Shown in pieces: positions 40,269-50,360 of a stretch of DNA of 64,000 bases. The notes under the pieces are model-generated. The model did no database searches. It had not been told where the DNA came from and saw nothing but the letters and a program-made list of their open reading frames with translations. The stretch spans positions 1 through 64,000 of the forward strand of contig JAEEVN010000001.1 of the NCBI GenBank assembly GCA_016290885.1, written 5' to 3'. This stretch comes from Caryophanales bacterium. GTDB lineage: Bacteria > Bacillota_I > Bacilli_A > RF39 > UBA660. A program made the position numbers and the translations under genes. Within the stretch, counting starts at the first letter, position 1; every line of letters starts with the position of its first letter.

Positions 40269-41015
40269 TTATATATATTTTGAATAAATATTATAGCTAT
40301 CTAAAGTTAATACATTTAATACCACTTTTTTAAAGAAAGTATCATCTTTTAAATAGTCTTTAATTGTATTCATTATTACTTTTGCTACTATATCTTTATC
40401 TTCTGTTTTAACAGTTAAATTAGGTATACAAATAGTATCAATATTATTATTTTTAGCAAGATCTAAAGAATTAATTATACAGTCTTTTATTTCTTCTATT
40501 ATTTCTTCATTAATATCATCTATATTAGGTTTAACAGTATGAATAATATATTCACATGGCAAATTATACCCTTCAGTTAATACTACTTTAGATACTTCTA
40601 TATCATTACCTTTAGATATTTCTTTACATTTAAGTCTTAAAGCAATACCTGCATTTGAATGAATATTATTATCTATACAATTATGATTTGGTTTAAAACA
40701 TCCAGTTAATTTTGGTGTAGCAAAATTAACTATTGCACCTACTTTTATTTCAGTAATGCTTCCTTGCCATATGCTTAATCTATCAGTAAAATCATTAACA
40801 TCTTTAATATTTTTTTCTTTTAATTCTGATTGTAAAAGCATATCCTCTTTTTTAATTATTTCTTCATCTAGATATGTTGCTGGTCTAACATTTATTAAAC
40901 CTCTAAGAAGCTCTCTTTTATTAACATAAGAAGAAGGCATTTCTATCTTGGGATGGTCTTTTTCATCTAAAAAATATTTAATTAATTCGTTAACTAACGT
41001 CTCCAAAAAAATCAC
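40269..41015 (-). CDS. Zn-dependent macrodomain protein, protein-ADP-ribose hydrolase-like
   Basis: KRELLRGLINVRPA...LSIWQGSITEIKVGAIVNFATPKLTGCFKPNHNCIDNNIHSNAGIALR, matching the GCFxPxHxCIDNxIH Zn-macro motif. Confidence 0.85.
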   Translation of the reverse strand: MIFLETLVNELIKYFLDEKDHPKIEMPSSYVNKRELLRGLINVRPATYLDEEIIKKEDMLLQSELKEKNIKDVNDFTDRLSIWQGSITEIKVGAIVNFATPKLTGCFKPNHNCIDNNIHSNAGIALRLKCKEISKGNDIEVSKVVLTEGYNLPCEYIIHTVKPNIDDINEEIIEEIKDCIINSLDLAKNNNIDTICIPNLTVKTEDKDIVAKVIMNTIKDYLKDDTFFKKVVLNVLTLDSYNIYSKYI

Positions 41016-41060
41016 CTAGAAATATTATAACATAAATAAAAAAAGAAAATAGTTTTTTAA

Positions 41061-42137
41061 CTATTTTCTTTTAATTAAATTTGTTAATAATCCAAGACCT
41101 AAACATATCATTACAAATGAAACTAATGCTCCTAAGAATGGTATTAATTTAATTAAATATAGACATGAAAGACCTATTAATAAGATGAAATAAGGATTTT
41201 TAACTTTATCCTTTAATATTAAACTAGTTACTGTATAAGTACTTAATATTGTTGATAAATATACTAATACTCCATATAAAACTGTAGCAATTATTCCTGT
41301 TGAAACTCCTATATAAGTTACTAATGTAATTAATGAAACTATAGGTACTGCCACTAATATTAATAATCCCCACGCAAATGATGGTAATAATCTATTTGCT
41401 TTTATTTCTCCTAATTTATTAAATAATCTTGGTATTAATAATATCATTAATATTCCTACTACTAATATATTTAATAATCCTGTTAAAGTACTAACTAATT
41501 TAGCAAGAATTCTAGTACCTAAAGATACTTTTGGATCAACATCAAAATTAACTGATTGATTTTTATAAGTACTTGTAGAACCAATATTAGTCATTTTACT
41601 TATAACAATATTAGCATCTTCATTATAAGATAATTTACCATTAATTATAGTATCACTATTAATAGTAATATTAGCTGAATCTATATAAACATCTCCATTA
41701 ATAGCAATATTTTCAAGTACTACACTTTCTCCTGCTATGTATAGATTTCTACCTACACTACCTTTAAGAGAAATATTTTGTCCTGCTGCATATATATCTC
41801 TAGCAGCTTCTACTCCTTCAATTTCAATTGTTTGACCTGCTAAGAATCCATCTTTAAATGAAGCTCCTTTTATGTTTACTTCATTACCTGCTACAAAAGC
41901 ATAATCGCTTTGTCCTGTAACATTGACTGAGTATCCAGCACCAAATAAAATACCATTGATTCTATTATTAATTATTACATTATTTCCAGCAATAAAGCCA
42001 GATCCTTCCATTTCATCATTTACAGTTACATCATAATCTGCTCTAAATAATCCTTTTTGAGAATCTGCTTTTGCTATAACTGGATTAAATAAAACAACTA
42101 ATGCTATAACCATTAAAAATTTAAATATCTTTTTCAT
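41061..42137 (-). CDS. Secreted/membrane protein with bactofilin-like polymer-forming repeats and C-terminal TM region
   Basis: Signal peptide; GSGFIAGNNVIINNRINGILFGAGYSVNV...GDVYIDSANITINSDTIINGKLSY beta-helix-like repeats, then several TMs. Confidence 0.7.
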   Translation of the reverse strand: MKKIFKFLMVIALVVLFNPVIAKADSQKGLFRADYDVTVNDEMEGSGFIAGNNVIINNRINGILFGAGYSVNVTGQSDYAFVAGNEVNIKGASFKDGFLAGQTIEIEGVEAARDIYAAGQNISLKGSVGRNLYIAGESVVLENIAINGDVYIDSANITINSDTIINGKLSYNEDANIVISKMTNIGSTSTYKNQSVNFDVDPKVSLGTRILAKLVSTLTGLLNILVVGILMILLIPRLFNKLGEIKANRLLPSFAWGLLILVAVPIVSLITLVTYIGVSTGIIATVLYGVLVYLSTILSTYTVTSLILKDKVKNPYFILLIGLSCLYLIKLIPFLGALVSFVMICLGLGLLTNLIKRK

Positions 42138-42186
42138 ATTTTAATCCTTTCTATTTTAATTATAACTAAAAAAAGTGATTTGTAAA

Positions 42187-42855
42187 TTAAATATTACAAA
42201 TCACATTATCGCACTTGTCAATATACTTATCTTTTTCTTTTTTATCCACAAGATAAGTAAGCTTTATTCCTTTAAATCTTTGAACTTTTTTATCATCAAT
42301 TAGATCTTTATTAACATTTATAAAATCAGGTTTACAAGTATTAATAAAATTAACTGTATTATGCTTAGGCCCTACTAATAAACCTAAAAGATAGTTCTTT
42401 CTAAATAATCTAAAATAAATAATAGTACTAGGTATAAAAGATTGAATAGCAAATTCACCTTTATAATTATCTAATCTATTAATTACTTCTTTTTCTAATC
42501 TAAATCCTTTAGAATATTTTAATTCTATTAATAATGGTACCTTACCATTTACTAATTCTAATACTTCATCAAAAGTAGGAATTACACTTCCATCGAGTAA
42601 TTTAATATTTCTTAATTCTTCTAAGGTTTTATCTTTAATAAACCCTTTTTCATTACTTAATCTATCAACTTTATCATCATGTGAAACTACTACTTTATTA
42701 TCCTTAGTAAGATGTAGATCAAGTTCTATTGTATAACCTTTAGTAATTGCTTTTTTAAAGGCATTAATAGTATTTTCCGCAGTTTTCTTATTATCAAAAA
42801 TACCCCTATGAGCAATTGTACTATTTTTTAAAAAATCACTATTCTTCATAATCAT
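42187..42855 (-). CDS. Glycerophosphodiester phosphodiesterase family protein
   Basis: IAHRGIFDNKKTAENTINAFKKAITKGYTIELDLHLTKDNKVVVSHDD. Confidence 0.92.
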   Translation of the reverse strand: MIMKNSDFLKNSTIAHRGIFDNKKTAENTINAFKKAITKGYTIELDLHLTKDNKVVVSHDDKVDRLSNEKGFIKDKTLEELRNIKLLDGSVIPTFDEVLELVNGKVPLLIELKYSKGFRLEKEVINRLDNYKGEFAIQSFIPSTIIYFRLFRKNYLLGLLVGPKHNTVNFINTCKPDFINVNKDLIDDKKVQRFKGIKLTYLVDKKEKDKYIDKCDNVICNI

Positions 42856-43663
42856 CTAAAAACGAATGTTTTTCGTTCCCCTTTCTATATCCTAAAACAC
42901 AATCTAAATTAATATTATCAAGTGCTGTAAATATATTATCTTCTACTAATTTATTATTCTTTTTTAATTCTTTAATTAACATCTTAACTTCATATCTTTT
43001 ACCATCATGTTTATCATTTTCTGTAAACTTACAAGCACAGTTAATGAAATTTAATTCATTATATCTAGCAAAGCTAATTATATCTTCTTCGCTAACTAAA
43101 TATAAAGGTCTAATTAATTCTAATCCAGGGAAATTCTCACTATGCAATTTAGGTAACATAGTCTTTATTTCTGATGAATATAAAAGTGCTAATAAACTTG
43201 TTTCTATTACATCATTAAAATGATGCCCTAATGCTATTTTATTACATCCTAATTCCTTAGCTTTATTATATAAGAATCCTCTTCTCATTCTTGCACACAT
43301 ATAACATGGTGCTTCTGGTGCAAGTTTATTTGCTACTTCAAATATATCACTATCAAATATTTCTATATCTACTCCAAGTATTTTAGCATTATCTTTTATT
43401 TGCTTTATAATCTCTTTTTTATAACCCGGATTCATTACTACATACTTAGCTTCAAATTTAAACTTACCATGTTTAATTAATTCTTCAATACATTTTGCAA
43501 GCAAAAATGAATCTTTTCCACCACTAATACAAACCATGATTTTATCATCTGGTTTTATTAATTCATAATCTGCTACTGCTTTAACAAATTTAGAATATAT
43601 ATCTTTTCTAAATTTAGTTATTAAGCTTCTTTCTATCTCTTGCTTTCTAGTCATTTGAATCAC
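42839..43663 (-). CDS. TtcA/TilS-like PP-loop tRNA modification ATPase
   Basis: VCISGGKDSFLLAKCIEEL PP-loop; CYMCARMRRGFLY CxxC; LGHHFNDVIET. Confidence 0.85.
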   Translation of the reverse strand: MIQMTRKQEIERSLITKFRKDIYSKFVKAVADYELIKPDDKIMVCISGGKDSFLLAKCIEELIKHGKFKFEAKYVVMNPGYKKEIIKQIKDNAKILGVDIEIFDSDIFEVANKLAPEAPCYMCARMRRGFLYNKAKELGCNKIALGHHFNDVIETSLLALLYSSEIKTMLPKLHSENFPGLELIRPLYLVSEEDIISFARYNELNFINCACKFTENDKHDGKRYEVKMLIKELKKNNKLVEDNIFTALDNINLDCVLGYRKGNEKHSFLDDYEE

Positions 43664-45140
43664 CTATTAAAGATTTTCCTGTCATTTCTATAGGTTTATC
43701 TAATCCCATTAAATCAAGCATAGTTGGAGTAATATCACATAATCTACCATCATTAAGTTTAATTCCTTTTTTAGTAATTATTAATGGTACTAAATTAGTT
43801 GTATGTGCAGTAAATATATCATTATTTTCTATCATTTTTTCTGCATTTCCATGATCTGCAGTTATTAATAATATTCCATTATGTTCTAATACTTTTTTAT
43901 ATATCATACCTACTGCAGTATCAATTGTTTCTACTGCTTTTATAGTAGCATCTAAATTACCAGTATGTCCAACCATATCAGTATTAGCAAAATTAAGTAT
44001 AATAACATCATACTTATTACTATCTATTGCTTCAATTACTTTATCTCTAACTATATTTGCACTCATCTCAGGCATCATATCATATGTTGCTACTTTAGGA
44101 GATGGTACTAATATTCTATCTTCATTTTTATAAGCATCTTCTTTTCCACCATTAAAGAAGAATGTAACATGTGCATACTTTTCAGTCTCTGCTATTCTAA
44201 GTTGTCTATATCCTAAATCAGATATATATTCTCCAAATGTATTTTTTAATTCTTCTGGCTTAAATAATATATGAACATTATTAAATGTTTTATCATAAAC
44301 AGTCATACATAAATAATATGTGCTAATATCTTTTCTTTCAAATTCATTAAAAGATTTATCAGTAATTGCTCTAGTTAATTCTCTCGCTCTATCAGGTCTA
44401 AAATTAAAGAAAATAATCGAATCATTATTATTAATCTCTTTTCCACCATTAATAATAACTGGTTTAATAAATTCATCAGTTATATCGGAATTATATGAGT
44501 TTTCTATTGCCTCTATAGCACTATTAAAATTATCTCCTTTAGCATTAACAATAGCATCATAAGCTAGTTTAACTCTATCCCATCTATTGTCTCTATCCAT
44601 AGCATAATATCTACCACTAATAGATACTATATTGGCGTCTATTTTCTTAACAAATTCTAATCCTGATTTAGGATTAGTATCTCTTCCATCAGTAAATACA
44701 TGTACATATACTCTATCAAATTTTTTAGACTTACAAAAATCTAATAAAGCAATTAAATGATCAATATGAGAATGTACTCCACCATCAGAAACTAATCCCA
44801 TAATATGTAGATTTGTATTATTATTAATACAATTATCTATAGCAGCATTTAATTCTTTTAAATCATAAAAAGATTTATCTTCTATAGATTTATTTATTCT
44901 TACTAAATCTTGATAAACTATTCTTCCAGCTCCTATATTAGTATGACCTACTTCAGAATTACCCATTTGTCCATCTGGTAAACCTACTGCTTCTCCTGAA
45001 GCATTTATTTTACTATTTGGATAAGTATTAAATAAATAATCCAAATTAGGAGTACTTGCTAGTTTAATAGCATTACCCTCATTATTATCACTTATTCCAA
45101 ATCCATCAAGAATCATTAACATTATTAATTCTTTATTCAT
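43647..45140 (-). CDS. gpmI: 2,3-bisphosphoglycerate-independent phosphoglycerate mutase
   Basis: LMILDGFGISDNNEGNAI, GLPDGQMGNSEVGHTNIGAGRIVYQDL, FTDGRDTNPKSG, ITADHGNAE. Confidence 0.96.
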   Translation of the reverse strand: MNKELIMLMILDGFGISDNNEGNAIKLASTPNLDYLFNTYPNSKINASGEAVGLPDGQMGNSEVGHTNIGAGRIVYQDLVRINKSIEDKSFYDLKELNAAIDNCINNNTNLHIMGLVSDGGVHSHIDHLIALLDFCKSKKFDRVYVHVFTDGRDTNPKSGLEFVKKIDANIVSISGRYYAMDRDNRWDRVKLAYDAIVNAKGDNFNSAIEAIENSYNSDITDEFIKPVIINGGKEINNNDSIIFFNFRPDRARELTRAITDKSFNEFERKDISTYYLCMTVYDKTFNNVHILFKPEELKNTFGEYISDLGYRQLRIAETEKYAHVTFFFNGGKEDAYKNEDRILVPSPKVATYDMMPEMSANIVRDKVIEAIDSNKYDVIILNFANTDMVGHTGNLDATIKAVETIDTAVGMIYKKVLEHNGILLITADHGNAEKMIENNDIFTAHTTNLVPLIITKKGIKLNDGRLCDITPTMLDLMGLDKPIEMTGKSLIGDSND

Positions 45141-45149
45141 ATAGACCTC

Positions 45150-46097
45150 CTATATATTTAGTAGATACATTTCAAAACCAAATTCTTTATCTACTTTACC
45201 ACTAACTATATCTAAATCTAATTTAGATAATTTTTCTAAATTATCTTTTATTTCTTCAATTGAATAATCATTTTTTAAAGCAAGACTAATTCTATAAGGA
45301 TGTTCTTTTAATGTAGAAACAATTTCTTTTTCACTAAAACCATTATTTCTCATTATTTTAACTTGTAGATATAATCTAAATTGATTAGATAAAGTAATAA
45401 TTAATTTAAGAGGATCTTCTTTTCTTCTTATCAATTCTTTATATAATTTATCTATTTTACTTTTTTCCTTATTGATAATTGCATTAGTTAAATCAAATAT
45501 ATTAGTTTCTATATTATTTGTAATAACTTTTTCTATATCATCTTCAGTTATTTTTTTATCTTTATCTTTATATATAAATAATTTATCTAATTCTTTCATA
45601 ATAACTGATAATTCATAAGATGTTTTACTAATTAATAACTCTATATTTCTAGATGATATAGAATATCCTTTATCTCTTATATAATCCATTAGATAATTAT
45701 TAAGATTATAATTTTCTATCTTATTACAAACATATACTTTACTAATACTAGATATTAATTTACTAATCTTTTTTCTAGAATCAATTGTTTCTTCTCTTAA
45801 TATAAATACTAGATATACATCTTCAAAAGGTTTATCTAAATACTTAATTAATTCTTCAATATCTTCTTTTTTATTAACATCATCTTTACTGGATAAAAAA
45901 GAAGAATTATCACATAATATTAATTTTCTATTAGAGAACATGTTTACAGAACTTGCTTCAACTAAAAGAGAATTAATAGTAGAAGAACTCATATCCATTT
46001 TAATTATTTCTTCACTATTAATTTTTAAGTCATCAATGATCTTATTAATATTTTCATTTATCAAATAATTTTCTAAACCATATATTAAATAAAACAT
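45150..46097 (-). CDS. holA: DNA polymerase III delta subunit
   Basis: LIYGLENYLINENINKII; ETNIFDLTNAIINKEK...LYKELIRRKEDPLKLIITLSNQFRLYLQ. Confidence 0.88.
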   Translation of the reverse strand: MFYLIYGLENYLINENINKIIDDLKINSEEIIKMDMSSSTINSLLVEASSVNMFSNRKLILCDNSSFLSSKDDVNKKEDIEELIKYLDKPFEDVYLVFILREETIDSRKKISKLISSISKVYVCNKIENYNLNNYLMDYIRDKGYSISSRNIELLISKTSYELSVIMKELDKLFIYKDKDKKITEDDIEKVITNNIETNIFDLTNAIINKEKSKIDKLYKELIRRKEDPLKLIITLSNQFRLYLQVKIMRNNGFSEKEIVSTLKEHPYRISLALKNDYSIEEIKDNLEKLSKLDLDIVSGKVDKEFGFEMYLLNI

Positions 46098-46126
46098 ATT
46101 CCCACCTTTAATAATTATAACATAAA

Positions 46127-46148
46127 AAAAGACTAATTTTAGTCTTTT
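46127..46148. terminator. Hairpin terminator
   Basis: AAAAGACTAATTTTAGTCTTTT. Confidence 0.6.
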
Positions 46149-46738
46149 GTTCCACTAATTATCAAAAAGTTCCCAGCGATCTGTTTATATCCTGCTGAAA
46201 TATCTAAGTCTTCTTCTTTAAATGTAGATTTTTCTATATTTAAAGAAAAATCAGTTAATTCATTCCTAAATAAATTAATTGAATCTTCTGTATTATAATT
46301 ACCTTCACCCTCAAATACTATATTGTTTCCTTTATCATCAATTCTTTTTATATCAGTAGCAAAGTCTAATACTATTTTACCACTTGGTTTTAATACTCTT
46401 TTTATTTCTTTTAAAATATTTTTAACTACTATCTCATCAAATAAATGAAGAGTACCTGTACAGAAAATACCATCAAAAGAAGACTCTTCAAAGGGCAATG
46501 TTTTAGTAATGTCTACTACTTTAATATGTAATTTATTTTTTAAATCATTAGGGCAATTATCTTTTAGTATTTTTAATTCATTTTCGTCAATATCAATAGC
46601 AGTTACAGAATCAGATATTTCTAAAAGTTTATCATTAAATCTTCCATCTCCTGCAGCTATATTTAATATATTCCCAGAAAAACCTATTTCATTTATTTTA
46701 TCTATTGTTTCTCTTTCTTCAATTCCCCATTTTGACAT
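46139..46738 (-). CDS. Class I SAM-dependent methyltransferase
   Basis: ILNIAAGDGRFNDKLLE; FDGIFCTGTLHLF; RVLKPSGKIVLDF. Confidence 0.85.
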   Translation of the reverse strand: MSKWGIEERETIDKINEIGFSGNILNIAAGDGRFNDKLLEISDSVTAIDIDENELKILKDNCPNDLKNKLHIKVVDITKTLPFEESSFDGIFCTGTLHLFDEIVVKNILKEIKRVLKPSGKIVLDFATDIKRIDDKGNNIVFEGEGNYNTEDSINLFRNELTDFSLNIEKSTFKEEDLDISAGYKQIAGNFLIISGTKD

Positions 46739-46767
46739 ATTATCACCTACTCAAATTATAACACAAA

Positions 46768-46788
46768 AAAAGACCAATTTGGTCTTTT
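46768..46788. terminator. Hairpin terminator downstream of ddl
   Basis: AAAAGACCAATTTGGTCTTTT. Confidence 0.65.
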
Positions 46789-47791
46789 ATTCTTTAGATA
46801 AATCAATTAATTTGTCTAATAAATCACTATAACTAATACCTATATTATTAAATAATTTAGGATACATACTTATACTTGTAAAACCAGGTAAAGTATTTAT
46901 TTCATTTATTATTATTTTATTAGTATTATTTTCGATAAAGAAATCTACTCTAGATAGTCCTTTACCATCGATAGCTTTAAATGCTTTAATAGCTTGTTTT
47001 CTTATTTCATCAGATAATTCTTTTGAAATAGATGCAGGTATTTCTGTAATAGTAGTTTCATCATTATATTTAGCATCATAACTATAAAATTCATCTGATT
47101 TAACTATTACTTCACCTACTGAAGATGCAATTACTTCTTCATTACCAAGTACACCACATTCTACTTCTCTACCATTTATTCCTTCTTCAAGTAATATTTT
47201 TCTATCATAATTAAATGCATCTAGTAAGCCTTCTTCTAATTCTTTAGTATTATGAGCTTTTGTAATACCTACTGAAGATCCTTGATTAGATGGTTTAATA
47301 AATATTGGATAATTTATATTTTCTTCTATTTTAGGAATAATATCTTCTAAAGATAATATTTCTTCATTAAAATGTTTATCTACTAAAATATATTTATCAT
47401 TTAATCTTTTAACATATACATATGGTGCAACATTAATACCTGCTGCTTTAAATATAGTTTTAGCATATATTTTATCCATACCTACTGAAGATGCTAATAC
47501 TTTACATCCTACATATGGTTTTTTAATTAATTCAAATAATCCTTGAATAGTTCCATCTTCTCCATAAAGACCATGAAGTACTGGGAATAATATATCCATA
47601 TCTTTTAAGAAATTTATATAATTATCTATTTCTTTTTCTTCGCAAAACCATTTACCTTCTTTATCGATATATATTGGATATATATCATATTTATCTTTAT
47701 CTAAATTATTAAGTACATAGCTAGCACTTACTTTAGACACTTCATTTTCAGAGGACATTCCTCCATATATAACACCTAGTTTAGTTTTCAT
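46787..47791 (-). CDS. ddl: D-alanine--D-alanine ligase
   Basis: YGGMSSENEVSKVSA; FPVLHGLYGEDGTIQGLFE; KPSNQGSSVGITKA; INEINTLPGFTSISMYP. Confidence 0.95.
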   Translation of the reverse strand: MKTKLGVIYGGMSSENEVSKVSASYVLNNLDKDKYDIYPIYIDKEGKWFCEEKEIDNYINFLKDMDILFPVLHGLYGEDGTIQGLFELIKKPYVGCKVLASSVGMDKIYAKTIFKAAGINVAPYVYVKRLNDKYILVDKHFNEEILSLEDIIPKIEENINYPIFIKPSNQGSSVGITKAHNTKELEEGLLDAFNYDRKILLEEGINGREVECGVLGNEEVIASSVGEVIVKSDEFYSYDAKYNDETTITEIPASISKELSDEIRKQAIKAFKAIDGKGLSRVDFFIENNTNKIIINEINTLPGFTSISMYPKLFNNIGISYSDLLDKLIDLSKE

Positions 47792-49130
47792 TATTATCTC
47801 CTTTTAAAGCATTTACTATTTCTATAAAATTAAGAGAATTAGATGCTTTTAATAATATAGTATCTCCTTCTTTAATTATTTCTTTTAAATAATTAATTGC
47901 ATCTTCATTATTACTAAAATGAACGTTATTTGTATTAGAATTATCATTTATATATTTAGAATCATTACCTACAGTGACAAGTAAATCTATATTATTTTCA
48001 TTTACTACTTTACCTATATTAGAATGTATTTCTTTTGAATAATCACCTAGTTCTAACATATCTCCTAGAACTGCTATTTTTCTTCCTGATTCTTTACCTA
48101 AATTTTTAATAGCTTCTCTCATAGAGTCATAATTAGCATTATATGTTTCATCAATTATTTTATAACCATTAACATTATATATTTGTAATCTACTCTTAGT
48201 AAGTTCAAAACTTTCTATACCTTTTTTAATTTCTTCCATAGAAAGACCAAGTTCTTTACCTGCTGCTATAGCAAGCATAGAATTATATATAAATGCTTCT
48301 CCTCCTACATTTAAATTAATTAAAGTATCATTATATTTATAACTAGTATTCCCTTCATAAGATATATCTTTAGCCATAATATCACTATCATTATTAATAC
48401 CTACAGTAATAATATTATCTTTATTAGATAAATAATAATCATGAAGCATATCATTATCATTATTAATTATTAATTTGCCAGAAAGTCCATCTCTTATTTC
48501 TAGTTTAGCTTTTAGTATATTTTCTCTAGATCCTAAATTACCTATATGAGCTGAACCAACATTAGTAATAATAGCTAAAGTTGGTTTAGCTATTTTGCTT
48601 AAATAACTAATTTCTCCAGCATGATTCATACCCATTTCTAAAACTAATACATCTTCATCTTTTAGTTTAAGAATCATAAGTGGCATACCTATATCATTAT
48701 TTAAATTACCTGCTGTTTTTAATACTTTATATTTTTGGCTTATTACAGATGCTACTATATCTTTAGTACTAGTTTTACCTACAGATCCTGTAATAGCTAC
48801 TATAGGTATATTATATTTACTTCTTTTTAAACTAGCTATTTGTCCTAAAGCTTTAATAGTATCATCTACTTCTAATATAAAAGTATTATCTATTTTTTCA
48901 TAATTAGATATTACTCCTTTATTAACTATTACACCTTTAGCACCATTTTTAAGTGCATCTAAATAATATATAGATCCATCAGTATTACCTTTTAAACCTA
49001 TAAATACATCCCCTTTATTTATTTCTTTAGTATTTCTAGTAATTCCTAATACTTCTGTATCTTCTCCATATACTAGAGTACCATTAGTAACTTTAATTAT
49101 TTCACTTAATGTTAAATTCATTTTTATCAC
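47781..49130 (-). CDS. murF: UDP-MurNAc-tripeptide--D-Ala-D-Ala ligase
   Basis: ITGSVGKTSTKDIVASV; EMGMNHAGEISYLSKIAKP; VLGDMLELGDYS. Confidence 0.94.
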   Translation of the reverse strand: MIKMNLTLSEIIKVTNGTLVYGEDTEVLGITRNTKEINKGDVFIGLKGNTDGSIYYLDALKNGAKGVIVNKGVISNYEKIDNTFILEVDDTIKALGQIASLKRSKYNIPIVAITGSVGKTSTKDIVASVISQKYKVLKTAGNLNNDIGMPLMILKLKDEDVLVLEMGMNHAGEISYLSKIAKPTLAIITNVGSAHIGNLGSRENILKAKLEIRDGLSGKLIINNDNDMLHDYYLSNKDNIITVGINNDSDIMAKDISYEGNTSYKYNDTLINLNVGGEAFIYNSMLAIAAGKELGLSMEEIKKGIESFELTKSRLQIYNVNGYKIIDETYNANYDSMREAIKNLGKESGRKIAVLGDMLELGDYSKEIHSNIGKVVNENNIDLLVTVGNDSKYINDNSNTNNVHFSNNEDAINYLKEIIKEGDTILLKASNSLNFIEIVNALKGDNNEN

Positions 49131-49217
49131 CCAATATTATTATAATATATTTTATTAAAATTATATATAAAAAAGTAGAATTTACATTCTACTTTAGTTA
49201 AGTCTTATATTAATATA

Positions 49218-49844
49218 TTACATATATTTAAATCCAAGTGTTCTATATATTTGTATAGCATTTTTTAAATTAAATACTTTAGTAAATACTAAATTATATA
49301 TTTCATCTCCTAATACAATTATAATAACAATTATAGATATAACTATCATTAATCTTCTAGGAGTTTTTGTAGCTAAAAAATATCCTATTGGATTAAGAAC
49401 ATACATTAATAAAAATGAAGATAATCCAAAGAATAATACACTTCTTAAACATATAAATCCACCTATATTACCAAAGTTCCATATTTCTACATTATAATCC
49501 CAGAATCTTTCTCCAATTAGTTTATATATTGCAAATCCCGAAAAATATTCAAGAGTACCTGTTATAACTAATGATAATAAAAATACTAACCAAGGTTTCT
49601 TTTTAAATCTAGAACATATAATTAATATTAAGAATGCTCCAATTGCATATATATTAATCCAAGGAAGAAAATTTCCTCCTCTCATATACCATACTTTCAT
49701 ACCAGAATTAAAGAAATAAAATATAAATTCATATATCCATCCAAACAATCCTGAAACAAATAATATAAATGCAAATACTCCTAATTTTTGCCATTTATCT
49801 AATTTAATTTTATCATTCATATAATCATTAAAAAACTTTTTCAT
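49218..49844 (-). CDS. Multi-TM protein, putative ABC transporter permease (CmpB-like)
   Basis: SGLFGWIYEFIFYFF...TGTLEYFSGFAIYKLIGERFWDYN...GGFICLRSVLFFGL. Confidence 0.75.
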   Translation of the reverse strand: MKKFFNDYMNDKIKLDKWQKLGVFAFILFVSGLFGWIYEFIFYFFNSGMKVWYMRGGNFLPWINIYAIGAFLILIICSRFKKKPWLVFLLSLVITGTLEYFSGFAIYKLIGERFWDYNVEIWNFGNIGGFICLRSVLFFGLSSFLLMYVLNPIGYFLATKTPRRLMIVISIIVIIIVLGDEIYNLVFTKVFNLKNAIQIYRTLGFKYM

Positions 49845-50308
49845 TACTTAATCTCCCTATTTATAATATGACTTGTTTTATTTTTTATTATATCTTTAGT
49901 GACTACTGGTAAAATATAATAATCATCTATTTTATCTATATCTACAAAACCATATTTAATTGGTTTCCCTTCAATATTTTCAATTATTTTATTTGTATCT
50001 ATATCATCTATAAAGCTTCCTTTATATATAAAATATATTTCATGAAACTTAATACCATCATGCTCAAATAAATTTTCTATAGTAGATATACATTCTTCTA
50101 CTTTTATATCTAAACCCGTTTCTTCTTTAATTTCTCTAATTATCGCTTCTTCACTACTCTCTAAGAAATGAACTCCTCCACCAGGTAAGCAATAATTATC
50201 TTTATTATCATTTTTATGTAATAGTATTTTATTATCTTTTGTGATAATTATTCCTGCTCTTACATTAAGTTTTATTCCATCAATAATTATCCTTATATCC
50301 ATAGACAC
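49844..50308 (-). CDS. NUDIX hydrolase
   Basis: Nudix box GGGVHFLESSEEAIIREIKEETGL. Confidence 0.92.
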   Translation of the reverse strand: MSMDIRIIIDGIKLNVRAGIIITKDNKILLHKNDNKDNYCLPGGGVHFLESSEEAIIREIKEETGLDIKVEECISTIENLFEHDGIKFHEIYFIYKGSFIDDIDTNKIIENIEGKPIKYGFVDIDKIDDYYILPVVTKDIIKNKTSHIINREIK

Positions 50309-50360
50309 CTCCTATTATGTAATTATTATAGCATAAAAAAGAAAGATTTAATCTTTCTTT

